From assembly GCA_006503535.1 (NCBI GenBank), contig QYRS01000004.1, positions 2,356,001 through 2,420,000 on the forward strand: a stretch of DNA of 64,000 nucleotides. The letters are read 5' to 3'. The notes beneath the pieces were generated by a model, which saw only the letters and a list, made by a program, of their open reading frames with translations, was not told the origin of the DNA and did no database searches. Positions 24,516 to 34,952 of this stretch are shown piece after piece. The DNA comes from Arthrinium phaeospermum. Taxonomy: Eukaryota; Ascomycota; Sordariomycetes; Amphisphaeriales; Apiosporaceae. Position 1 is the first letter of the stretch; the number at the start of each line of letters is the position of its first letter. The translations under genes were made by a program, and so were the position numbers.

Positions 24516-25664
24516 TTAGTTGAAGACCTTTTTGCGGAGGCCGTTGACGAACTCCTGATCCGCATATTTACCGGACCGTTCCCTTGCCTTGTTGTCCTTT
24601 TCCCTCTCTAAGCGTTCACGCTTTTCCAAGGCTGCCAATCGCTTCACGCGATCCTCGTCCAGTTCCGAAGCCGCGGCTTGCATGGCAGCCAACTTCCGCG
24701 CTCGTTCTTGCTCAGCCTCGGCATTCGAACTACCGCCATTCTCGTTCCTGTTCCCGCTCCCATTGTTGTTCGAGTGTCTAGGGCCGTCACGCCTGCCGCG
24801 CTGGGTATGGTCCCGATCGCTCCTATGGGGCCTTCGGTCATAGGTATCTCGGCGCTCTGAGCCATCCCTTCTTGGCCTGTCAGATGCCCGTTCTTCGGAG
24901 TGGTTCCTCCTCGACCTGTATCTGTCTTCATCCGACCTCGAAGGCCGTGGGCTACGTGAGCGTGGAGAAGGGTCTCTCGAGCCAGATCTGTGGCGTCTGT
25001 GCCTTCGCTCCCGGTCCCTGGAGTCATCGCGGGTCCTCGAATCAGAGCGGTGATGTCGATGGCGACGGTGTTCCCTATCCCTAGAATGCGACCGATGCCT
25101 GTGGCGATGGCGTCTCGAGTGTTTATCCTCCTTGCTCTTTGATGTGCTTTCCTCCGTTCTGCCCATAGTGGCAAGCAATTGACGCCTCCTTGCCGGGTCC
25201 TTCATGATGGCCTCATAGGCAGCCTGTTCTTGTTTCTTCATGGCGAGCAAAGGATCGTCTCGAACCTTGGCGGCGGTATCCCGGGCGGTGTTGGCGTTTT
25301 GCAATGCCATAAAACTTTCTTCACCGGCATTCTTCTCCAGTTTTTGATGATCGGTACCCTTGATGAGATTGTCGACCCTTCGCTTTCCCAGCAGATAGGA
25401 CTCTAACTCTTCTGCCGTGCCTCCACCAGTGTCGCTAGGGCCACTGTACATCCAGTCGACCCGATCGACTCGTTTGCGGTTGCCAGCGGCCTCAAGCTGA
25501 TTTTGGATCTCCTCCTTGGCCCGTTCTTCCTTGAGTTCGCGGATTCTCTGCTCGGTGCGTTTTCTCTCTTCGAGGGCCTTCTTTTCCTCGTCGTAGACAC
25601 GGGCTTGATTCTTCATCAAACCCGGATGCCATGACTTCTTCAAGTTCAGATCGCCACCACCCAT
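24516..25664 (-). CDS. cwc25: Pre-mRNA-splicing factor Cwc25
   Basis: Single exon, 382 residues. The N-terminus [15 protein letters not shown] followed by a charged helix ([18 protein letters not shown]) is the CIR-N/Cwc25 signature. Next comes VDWMYSGPS and a Glu-rich [12 protein letters not shown] segment, then a long Arg/Ser/His/Asp (RS-like) domain at about 180-300, and a basic C-terminal helix ending [10 protein letters not shown], also conserved in the family. Cwc25 joins the spliceosome just before the first transesterification and stabilises the branch-site helix near the 5' splice site. It is transcribed away from the COP9 subunit 2 gene across about 1.07 kb. Confidence 0.93.
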   Translation of the reverse strand: MGGGDLNLKKSWHPGLMKNQARVYDEEKKALEERKRTEQRIRELKEERAKEEIQNQLEAAGNRKRVDRVDWMYSGPSDTGGGTAEELESYLLGKRRVDNLIKGTDHQKLEKNAGEESFMALQNANTARDTAAKVRDDPLLAMKKQEQAAYEAIMKDPARRRQLLATMGRTEESTSKSKEDKHSRRHRHRHRSHSRDREHRRHRHHRSDSRTRDDSRDRERRHRRHRSGSRDPSPRSRSPRPSRSDEDRYRSRRNHSEERASDRPRRDGSERRDTYDRRPHRSDRDHTQRGRRDGPRHSNNNGSGNRNENGGSSNAEAEQERARKLAAMQAAASELDEDRVKRLAALEKRERLEREKDNKARERSGKYADQEFVNGLRKKVFN

Positions 25665-26733
25665 GATTGCGGTGTTGCGGTTGTTGTGAGGTTGGTGATG
25701 TGTTTTGCAGGTGCTTGTCGAGGCAGGGCGTTAGGCCAGTTGGAAAAGTCGCCGCGTCGCAAATTTGGCTGGTCAGCAGCAGCTCTTTCAGGCTGAATAT
25801 AATGGCCTCGTGATTTTGGGGCTTCGGGTTGATTGCGGTATGACTTGCACGAGAGCCGGTGCCCAGATTGTTGATGGACAGAAAGGTTGATGGATGGAGA
25901 ATTGTTCATGGCAAATGTACAAAGTCCAGGCGCCACACGAGTTAAAGTACCTTTGGGTAAGTAACATAAGTCCGGCCTGCCAGCCCCACGAAATAAACCT
26001 TACACCTTAAGAGGCGTGGGCCCACTGTTGCCCAGCACTAAAGACCCTCAACCCTGCATCCTTCCTCCAGTGCTGTACTGATTTCCGGGGTAATACAAGC
26101 AGGCAAACATGAAATTACAATCAAAATAATGAATACACCTTGAGTTATATATGCATTGGTTATCTTCAGTGCTGTCTCTGGAAAATTGCTGTATGTGCCG
26201 TTACACAATTCAATCTCTGATTGTCTTCATTGGCTCTTGTATACCTAGGTTTCGTTTCTATGCGTCACTGCTGTCATTGTTCATCCACATGCACTTACGA
26301 CAGCAGTAACCCAGCTATTTTAGGTGTTGCGTAGATATAATCTCATAATGGAATCACGCCTTTCATGCGACAATCAACAATCCAGGCAGTCAGGGTTGAA
26401 TACTTAATCAGTTGAACTGCGCACATTGTGTCTGGATACCTACCAAGAAGTGCTTGCCTGACGTTTGGTAGATCAGCGCGTTCTAGGCTGCAGTCAGCTC
26501 CCTTCCTCTGCCCCTCCACAGCCCCGCAGACGCAAACAGTTGGTCCAGGGAATGTAAAGCTCCGATAAGATTATGAGCTTCAGATAGCCTCATCCTCCCA
26601 TCGTCTTCATCTTTATTCTCTACACACCGTACTTGATCCAAGTAACGCACAGCACCACTCGCTCCTCACACAATTGTTCCTGTGCAATTCGCAACATCTA
26701 CCATCACAGTCCCCACCCAGAAGCATTGCCATC
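25665..26733. other. Divergent promoter region, Cwc25 and CSN2
   Basis: Roughly 1.07 kb shared upstream of two conserved housekeeping genes. No open frame with motif. The last 100 bases before the CSN2 ATG are CT/CA-rich. Confidence 0.55.
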
Positions 26734-28276
26734 ATGTCGGACGACGATTTTATGCAAGAGTCGGATGACGAGCAGTAAGTCGCAATCACTTTCCTAACAG
26801 CCATCCATGCCACAAGCTGATTCTTGGGTTCCCAGATATGACTTCGAGTACGAGGACGACGACGATGACCAAGACTCTGGCGATGTCGACATCGAAAACA
26901 AATACTACAATGCCAAGCAAATGAAGGGCTCCGAGCCCGAAGCCGCCATCGAGGAATTCCTGACCATACCGTCTCTGGAGGAGGAGAAGGGCGATTGGGG
27001 CTTCAAGGGCCTGAAACAGGCCATCAAGCTCGAGTTCCGACTAGGTCTCTACGACAAGGCGGTCGAGCATTACACAGAGCTGCTGACCTACGTCAAGTCG
27101 GTCACGCGGAATTATTCCGAGAAGTCCCTAACCAACATGCTGGACTTCGTCGAGAAGGAGTCGGAGAATACCGAAGCCCAGCGATGCCTGGAGAAGTTCT
27201 ACTCTCTCACCCTCGACTGTTTCCAGAGCACCAACAACGAGCGCCTTTGGCTCAAGACCAACATCAAGCTGGCCAAGCTACTGCTCGACCGTAAAGACTA
27301 CCTGGCCGTCACAAAGAAGCTGCGAGAGTTGCAGCGAGCTTGCCAGAAGGAGGATGGATCCGATGATCCGAGCAAGGGCACCTACTCGCTCGAGATTTAT
27401 GCGCTGGAGATTCAGATGTACTCGGAGACACGAAACAACAAGCAGCTTAAGGTGCTGTACCAGAAGGCGCTCAAGGTTCGCTCTGCAGTGCCCCACCCCA
27501 AAATCATGGGTATCATCCGTGAATGCGGTGGCAAGATGCACATGAGCGAAGAGAACTGGAAGGATGCCCAAAGTGACTTCTTCGAATCTTTCCGGAACTA
27601 CGACGAGGCCGGCGACCTGCATCGCATCCAGGTTCTCAAGTACCTGCTTCTCACGACAATGCTCATGAAGTCGGACATCAACCCGTTTGACTCGCAGGAG
27701 ATCAAGCCCTATCGCAACGATGCGCGCATCGCTGCCATGACCAACCTGGTCGATTCGTACCAGCGTGACGATATGCATCAGTATGCCAAGGTGCTCCGCG
27801 AGAACCAGGACATCCTGGCTGACCCTTTCATCGCCGAGAACATCGATGAGGTCACCCGTAACATGCGAACCAAGGCTGTAGTGAAGTTGATTGCACCTTA
27901 CACCCGCATGAAGATTGCTTGGATCGCACGCCAACTCAACATCTCCGATGCAGAGGTTCAAGACATCCTCGGCTTTTTAATCGTGGACGGCAAGATCCGT
28001 GGCAAGATTGATCAGCAGGCTGGCACGCTGGAGATCGAATCAAATGCCGACGCTGAGCGAGTGAGAGCCCTGAACGCTTGGTCCACAGCGCTCTCGTCTT
28101 TGTACACGACCATATTCACCGAGGATGGGTTCAAGTCCAATGATCATAACTTGCCCGATGATGGTCTACCTAGCAGTGCCATGTACTCTGTGGATGGGGG
28201 AAGAGCTAGAGGCATGGGTGTCCCTGGCGGCAGAAAGCATAAGGGCAAAGGCCTCTACAGCAGCATGATGGCATAA
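26734..28276 (+). CDS. csnB: COP9 signalosome complex subunit 2
   Basis: Two exons: 26734-26774 (13 codons and two bases) and 26836-28276; 493 residues. The acidic N-terminus (YDFEYEDDDDDQDSGDVDIE), the early helical repeats (NKYYNAKQMKGSEPEAAIEEF) and the C-terminal PCI domain (about 290-420, with RTKAVVKLIAPYTRMKI and the winged-helix strand DILGFLIVDGKIRGKID) match CSN2, not its proteasome paralogue Rpn6. CSN2 carries the cullin-binding arm of the complex that removes NEDD8 from cullin-RING ligases. In filamentous fungi the complex controls development and light responses. The C-terminal tail is Gly/Lys-rich. The SconB-type F-box protein at 14.5 kb is a component of one of the ligases that this complex regulates. 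Confidence 0.95.
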
Positions 28277-29050
28277 TGGGCGACGGGTCAATTGCCGCTT
28301 CTCCACGGCAACCCAACATTTGCAAACGAAGAAGCAAATGGCCTTATGGGGTACGCTTATGAACATAGCTTCGCCAAACCAGGTAGATGTTACGATTAAT
28401 GATACAATCCGGTGAAACCGGGTATAGACCACGAGAGGTAATCCAGTGCACCCATTTGGTCCTAATGTTTCTAGCCTACCAGACCAATCTGTAATACACA
28501 AGTGAGATTTCGATTTCACACCAAAACAGCATCTGAGTTATTCACCGTTGTCTAAGTCTCGTAAGGCTTTATACGCATCTTTGTTCGTTTGGCTCGAAAA
28601 TGCCTTGGATTTCGAATATGGTCTTCAAAGACAGTTGGCATTATTCGCACGCGTAGTGGCCGGCTTTGGTAAGGATTCGCCCTAATTGTGTCGGGCAAAT
28701 GCGACAAAGAATGGTCTTGTAAACAACAATGTGTATTATGGCCAAAGTCAACAAATCATTTGTCTCTTTGTTCTCCATGCTTGACGGCTTATATATACAC
28801 GATCCGGGCATCGAGCGCTTGCTACGTCAGGGGTTTGACGTGGTGGACAGCGCGACAACTTTCCAACCAACGTCACTCGTTTATACTGATTACAGATTCC
28901 ATTGCTGCGTTGGTCTCCTTTCTGATTCTGCTGGCAGGTCCCGACTTCAGAGACGCGATCGACCACGCTGCGGCTTTCCCCCCTTCCTTCTTTCCCTCCC
29001 CTAGTATACTTGCAGTATTTGAAGGACGTAAGCAGTTGCCGACGACTATA
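28277..29050. other. Intergenic
   Basis: CSN2 3' region and promoter of the 309-residue gene. A long frame runs in from upstream of 29051 without an ATG at its head; it is treated as chance extension. Confidence 0.5.
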
Positions 29051-29980
29051 ATGGCCCTTCAACGCGCTGCGTCTCTGGTAGGTCTCCGCATCTCCCGAGA
29101 GACCCTCGTGGCGCGGGCCAAGCAGCTCGAGACCAAACTAGGGGCTACATCTTACAAGGAATCGCTCCAAGACGAGGGCGACTACGCGCGGGCAGACGGA
29201 GAAGCCAAGGAGAGGCCCATCACAAAATCAGCCTACTGGTGCTCCAAGTTCCGAGAGATCCTCCTAGCCATCGACGCCACCACCCCACGGACAAGCGGAG
29301 GCGGCGAAGTAACACCAGCAGCAACACCTACACCTCCCTCCACGTCAACACCAACGGCATACCCGCTTCATCCGACACCGACCCCTCAGTACCGGGAGCG
29401 ATTCTCGACAGAGCCGCCGCCACCCCCTGAATTCGTCTTCACAAAGGAAAACCTGCCCCGCGGCCGCCGCGACCCCTCGACCGGCACCTGCCTCACCGCC
29501 GCCCTAGCCGGGTACGAGCTGGCCACGTACCTGCGCTCGCAAGACATCCTAGCCCTGCGCGTGCGGCCCAAACTGGAACCGATCCTCGCCGCGAACCTCT
29601 GGGAATCCACTCTCATCAAACTGATGGCCTCGCTCATCACCAACCTGTGCCGGCTGCTGCCCGCCGCGGGCATCCGGTCCTGCCCGGCCCTGTCCCAGGA
29701 GGCCTTCGACGCGCTGGCAGCGGGCGGGTCCCCCGGCAGCCTGCAGGCCGGCCTCGCCATCCTCGACGTCCTGGGCAGCGTGCGCCTGCAGGCCGGCGCC
29801 GACGGCTGGGGCTGGCGGCGCCTGGTCGTCATCGTCGACGAGCTCAACTACGCCGAGCACCCCACCACCCAGGACCAGGTAAGTCGGTTCGTCGATGTGC
29901 TGCGGCGGATTTGCGTGACCAACGATGCGCCCCTCATCTTCACCCTGAGCAAGTCTTGCAACGCCGTTGGCGGTCAGTGA
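29051..29980 (+). CDS. Protein of unknown function, proline-rich middle
   Basis: Read as one exon, 309 residues. No domain recognised. The N-terminus (MALQRAASLVGLRISRETLV, then a basic helix) could be a mitochondrial targeting sequence; this is inference. Residues about 80-135 are Thr/Pro-rich and disordered-looking; PRGRRDPSTGTCLTAALAGYELATYL opens a helical, Ala/Leu-rich C-terminal half. At 29879 a perfect donor sequence (CAG/GTAAGT) sits in frame, so the last 34 codons may be intron in the real transcript, with the true C-terminus downstream. GC content of the C-terminal half is very high, and long frames exist on the other strand and frames there; this frame was chosen because it has an ATG, and covers the low-GC part as well. 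Confidence 0.5.
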   Translation: MALQRAASLVGLRISRETLVARAKQLETKLGATSYKESLQDEGDYARADGEAKERPITKSAYWCSKFREILLAIDATTPRTSGGGEVTPAATPTPPSTSTPTAYPLHPTPTPQYRERFSTEPPPPPEFVFTKENLPRGRRDPSTGTCLTAALAGYELATYLRSQDILALRVRPKLEPILAANLWESTLIKLMASLITNLCRLLPAAGIRSCPALSQEAFDALAAGGSPGSLQAGLAILDVLGSVRLQAGADGWGWRRLVVIVDELNYAEHPTTQDQVSRFVDVLRRICVTNDAPLIFTLSKSCNAVGGQ

Positions 29981-30666
29981 GACAAAGTACGGCGGAGTCA
30001 ATGAATCAAGGTAGGCCTCACAGGTAACTGACTAGGTATATACAAATCAAGCAAGAGTGAATCAGGGACCATGACGTGATACGGCAAGGTAAGTCTTAAA
30101 TGTACAATTTGCGCGCCGATCTTTTCATTCAACCATCCCAACAAAATAGGTATTGCAGACAATCTAGAGCGCCGTTACCTCTAGACAGGTTTGTTTGTAT
30201 TGGGTCTTTTGGTGGACAGCTTCGATGGTGTAGACCGGTCGCAATCTAATCCATAAATGACAATTGATTACATAGTCCCAGCCAACCTGTTTTGTTTCTG
30301 AAGACCACTCCGATCTGACGTTCGACCGTATCGCCCCCCCCTTTGTTCCGTAATGCCACGTCTTTCACCGTCGCCAATAATCCAGGAAAAGAAAACCCCG
30401 TTTTCGTACAGTGCAACACGACGTTAAAAGAGAAGGACCGCTGCGCCAGGAAACCAGTTCGCGTCATGCTTAGAAGGTGCAGAATGCAGGCAGAAGGCAA
30501 CAAGAAGAACGAAACAATCAGCCAGGCAAGTGCCATATGGGATATCCACAAAAGAAAATCGGCAGTATGATGTACTATGTTGTCGTAGGGGAGACCAGGT
30601 CGCGGTGACCAGGCGCCCGGTGTGTGATAACAATGAGTCGTAATGTCGTTAAAAGGTGCGTCTTTT
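29981..30666. other. Intergenic between convergent genes
   Basis: 3' regions of the 309-residue gene (+) and the FHA protein gene (-). A 166-codon minus frame here has no ATG-headed domain and looks like chance. Confidence 0.55.
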
Positions 30667-33100
30667 CTATTGCTCAAGGCGAGAAGGCTGAGGCTGCCAC
30701 CCGTTGATATAGGCCATGAGCCCCATACCCAGCAAGACCACACCAATCATGGATGAATAGGGCAAGCCATGCGCCAAGACTTGTTCACGAGAAAGCCCCC
30801 CTGTCTGGCTAGAACTGGGAGTTATAGTGTTCGCCCGAGACAATGTAGGGGGTTCACTAGATCCTCCAGGAGTTATCTGACCTCCACTTGAACTTGTCGA
30901 AGGCGTCCTGATGAGCGTCGACTCATCCGACGCAACGCTGCCTGTTTCAAACTTGTGTATTTCCTGTGAGTTTGATCGGGAACGTGACTTCTCGCGAGCA
31001 AGAATCTCTCGCGCTTCGGCATCCTTTCTTATTTGCAGGGCCATCTCGGCCAAAGATTGGCGATCTGCATCTCGCTCTTTTTCGGCCACTTCCGCACGCT
31101 GCTTGAAAGTGTCGAGCTGTTGCTTGAGGTCTTTAATCTCCGAGACCATTGACTCAAGCTGATTGTGCAGATGTGTAGCAGATGCCTCCACGGCGTCAAC
31201 TTGGGGAGGTAGTGACTTTGCATCGGACTCGCCAGTTGGTGTCTCCACATCAGGAGAGGATAAAATCTCCACGGGTGGCTCAAACGCTTGTTCCAGGGTT
31301 GACTGATCTTCCTCTGGTTTCACCGGAGCACCGTTCACCTTTGCCGCAGCAGCGTCTTCGAGTCGTTTGGCTAACTCCTCCGCTAGTTCTCGCGCTTGTC
31401 GTTCGTGGTGCAACATTTCCTCCAGATCCTTCATACGGGATGTCTGTGATTCTATCTCCTTTCGCGCAACGTTAAGCGCTTCTGTAAGTTGAAGAATCTG
31501 GCTGACGTTGCCATCTTGTCGGATCGGAGAGGCACCAGGATTAGGTGTAGGAACCTTGGGTCTCTCTGTTGTACCACGCTTCAGCGATGGCACATCTGGT
31601 TTCTCTGGGAGAGGTTGTTGTGGCGGAGGGGCAGGAGGGTCAGAAAACCGTGCCTTGTTGTCATTTCTTAGAAAAGGCATGGCATTGCCTCCACCGTTGG
31701 ACATCTGAAGTCTGGGTGGCTCGGCTGGCTCTAGTCGCTGCTCCATGTCTTTAATGTCGTCGTGGGATAGTAAAGTGCTTATGAACTGGCTCGTCCGCCC
31801 GAGATCTTGGGTTTGAAGACGCGCGGTGCGCATCTCGCTCTGGAAAGAAGGGGGTCAGTTGCTTGTACTAAACCGAGTACGCGTCTAGCCTCGATGAACT
31901 TACCTGAAGCCTTTTTACAATCTGCTCAGTGCTAATGGGCGAGAAGAAAAAACCACCCCGTTGATGAGCCATTCCGTTTGGTGGAGCTGCCATCATGCCG
32001 CCTGCAGGCATCATGCGCCCATTGTTTGCCATGGAAGCCTGACTTCCGTTGCGCCCTCTGTATGGCATGCCGCCAACTGGCTGCATCATCATCGAGCCGT
32101 TCGCCGGGTCAAGGTCGCCGAAGTTCATGTCCAATAGGTTGTTTGATGCGTTCAGGAAACCGGAATGTTCCACTTTGGCAGCCACCTTATGATGAACCAC
32201 CGTCTTCTGGTCTTCGCTCACGATGTCGATTCCAAGTTCCAAGTGGTCGCCGGTCTGCAGCTCGTGCGGCTCCGACTCGCGATTCTCCTGAGATAGCCGT
32301 GTCCCGTTGACGAATGTACCATTAGACGATTTGACGTCTCTAATCCATATCTTGCCCTGACGGTCTGCCCAGATTTCTGCGTGCTGCCGCGACAGAACCT
32401 TGGAGTCAAAGAAGCCATTGATGGGGGTCGGTACCGTTTTTGCGTTCGTCTGACGACCAATCCTAAGGGTGTCAGGGGAGAAAGGAACGGAAATGGTCTT
32501 GCGTTCGAAGGTGCCATTCAACGACAACAGATATAGTACAGGTTGACCGCCTGATGGGGCGCCTTCAGTCATAGGGCGCGGCATACCAGACTGGCTCGCC
32601 ATCTGCCCTTGTGATTGCAATATGGGCGAAGGCGAGTGCATGGAGGAGGTGCCATTAAGCCCGCCCCCTACAGGGCCTCCATTGGCGTTTCCGGGCATCA
32701 TCTGCGGTCGCGCTGCCAATCTTGCAGCTGAAAAGTCGGATTGGCCTTCGGGCTTCGAAGATGGCCAAGGAGCTTTGCCTTGGGGACGTTTCCGGGCGCC
32801 GGTAGCATTGGGCCACGAGCTCAGATCCCCGGCAGCGGACATAGACGCGCCGCCATTTGCCGCGTTGGATTGGGAGGGCTGCTGGGTGTTGGGACCGACC
32901 ACGGTAGAGGTGGAGGAGTTGGATGCGTTGGAGGACAAGGATGAGGAAGAGTTTGTTCTCTGGATATTCTTTCGAGGCAAAAACATGCGGTTGAGCTCTT
33001 CCGGATTCATCTGGTTAAGAGTCTGACCACCGTGACCATTCATTCCCCATGCCGGCCGATTGTGTTGCACCAGAGTAGGGGGGCTTGCGACCGCGGTCAT
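30667..33100 (-). CDS. ham-4: FHA-domain, coiled-coil, tail-anchored STRIPAK component (HAM-4 / PRO45 / SLMAP type)
   Basis: Two exons: 33100-31904 and 31839-30667, phase 0; 789 residues. A Ser/Asn/Gly-rich N-terminus precedes an FHA domain at about 187-293 with the phosphothreonine-binding residues in LRIGRQ (213-217), SRQH (237-240) and SSNGTFVNG (258-266). The second half has two coiled coils (about 500-560 and 620-690), a Ser/Thr-rich stretch, and a single C-terminal membrane helix (SSMIGVVLLGMGLMAYINGW) that leaves a short tail. This order is that of SLMAP/Far9-Far10 proteins, which anchor the STRIPAK phosphatase/kinase complex to ER, nuclear envelope and mitochondria. In Sordaria and Neurospora the orthologues PRO45 and HAM-4 are needed for hyphal fusion and fruiting-body development. 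Divergent from the Mgr2 gene. Confidence 0.9.
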
Positions 33101-34388
33101 GAGGGGTGGTTATTGTTGTCGTGTCGAGGGGCGGATTTGCGTAGCGGAATGGCGATGGTTTCGAAGAAAACGGGGATGAAGGAACCGACGGGGGTGCTTG
33201 GTGATGACAGCGTCGTGACGGTGTTGATGAAGGGAAATGAATGTATGATGTCGTCAAAGAAGGGCTCTCCACCATCCAGGCGACCCGAGTTTCGATGCTG
33301 ACCGTGTAAAAAAGGGATTTTGAGAAGGGTGCGGGAAGAAGCGAAACCAAGAGTCGCAGTGACGGGATGCCGTAACTCGCGTTATGGGGAGTTGAATAGA
33401 GATCTGGCGAAGAGGTGCGGTTGAAAATGAGGTTCGAGGCTCATTTCTTTAGCGCCAGAATGGCAATGGCACCTGCTGTGATTACTAGCCTAGCAAACAT
33501 GGGGGGGGGGGCTGTCTGGGAGTCGGGGAGTCGTCGTCTCACCACCACCCCAACCCATCCAGTCCCAGTCGCCTCTCTGCCTGTCTCGTAAAATTTAAGC
33601 GGGATGCGTTTCCCTCCTTCTGACTTCTGAAATTGCCAATCTGCATGGACAGATCAGACAATTCCCTGGTGGCCCGACTAAGATGTCGGAACTAGGATTG
33701 ATCAACGATGTCCCTTTCTCTAGGAACTTTGCTAATGTTTCTTCGAGTGGGAAAATAAGTCATTACCGAGCCCTGGGTAGAGCACCTCACGTGACCGCCG
33801 CTATCCCGTATCTTTTGACCCAATTGGAAGGCATTTCTGGATGAAACCACTGCGAGTCAGCCACTGCTTGACTCCAGTAACTCCAGCGACTTGTTGTCGC
33901 TACCCAACAGGCGCGGCTGGTACGCGACATGTCCTATCCAGCGGTTACCTAACATCATTGTATTGAACCGCTTAATCATCAAGCTACAGACTCGTATGTG
34001 CAAGGCTATTTTCCCGAAAAGCAAAAGGGTCGTTACATTGAGCTTGGAGATGCTAGTAATTAATACTACATGTACATACGTACGTCTGCATTTGTACCTC
34101 CCGGTGCCTCTGTGCCTCTAGCTGACCCGTTGGCTAAGAAAAACCAGGCCCGCTGTAAAGGCGGATGTAGGTAGAGGCCGTACCACCTCTGTGGAGAAGG
34201 CCCAATACCTGTCAGGCCTCGCTGGCCCGTGCTTCAAGATTTCCGAAGCTCTTCCCGGACACTGATGATTAGAGTGCCGTAGAACCCCACCGGAAGAGAA
34301 GAAGAACCTCTGAATTGCGCGAACGAGGTCGCTCACTCTACAAGGAAATTATTATTTCACCAGCAATCGACTCCCGAAAGCAGCAACC
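33101..34388. other. Divergent promoter region, FHA protein and Mgr2
   Basis: About 1.3 kb. Holds a run of 11 G at 33501-33511, a CACGTGAC E-box-like element at 33788-33795, and leader sequence on both sides. No gene recognised. Confidence 0.5.
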
Positions 34389-34952
34389 ATGCCTGTACCC
34401 GTCGGTCACGGTCCCTCCGCCGGCCCATCGGCCTTTGACAAGAGTCAGTAGCAGACTGTGGCGCCCTTTGACCGATCATTCGAGCTAACCGTCGCATACA
34501 GTGAAAATGGGTGGCATGATGGGCGGAAGTCAGTAGCATAGGCGCCTTGGAGACCGAGCATTACTGACTTGGCTTATAGCTGTCGGCGTCATTATTGGCT
34601 TCATCTTCGGTACGCAGAGTAGCCCGGCCGAATGATAGGCCGTCGGGTGAGCTAACTTGTCGCAATAGGAACTGTGAATATCTTCCGATACGGCGCGGGG
34701 GCAAATGGCATCATGCGCACACTGGGCCAGTATATGGCGGGATCCGGTGCAACTTTTGGGTCAGTACTGGCTGCGCCTACTCTATGGGCATGTGCCGCCC
34801 TGCTAACCAATTTATGCAACAGGTTCTTCATGGGCATCGGCAGTGTCATTCGATCCGATGCGTCTCCCATCGCAAACGAAGCTTTCCTCCGCGCACAAAG
34901 AAGACCCTACATTATGGCTGCCCAGAGAGCCTACCGACCGCGGGAACTATAG
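34389..34952 (+). CDS. mgr2: Mgr2/ROMO1 family protein of the mitochondrial TIM23 translocase
   Basis: Five exons: 34389-34443, 34502-34528, 34580-34609, 34669-34759, 34823-34952; 110 residues. The two inner exons are only 27 and 30 bases. The spliced protein reads MPVPVGHGPSAGPSAFDK, then KMGGMMGGTVGVIIGFIFGT (TM1, Gly-rich), then NIFRYGAG and a second Gly-rich helix (MRTLGQYMAGSGATFGFFMG), the hallmark of Mgr2/ROMO1. Mgr2 sits next to Tim23 in the inner membrane, acts as a lateral gatekeeper for membrane-sorted proteins and couples TIM21 to the translocase. The C-terminus ends in AQRAYRPREL. All four introns have GT...AG ends, and four of four junctions split conserved codons, which is the main proof. 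Confidence 0.92.
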
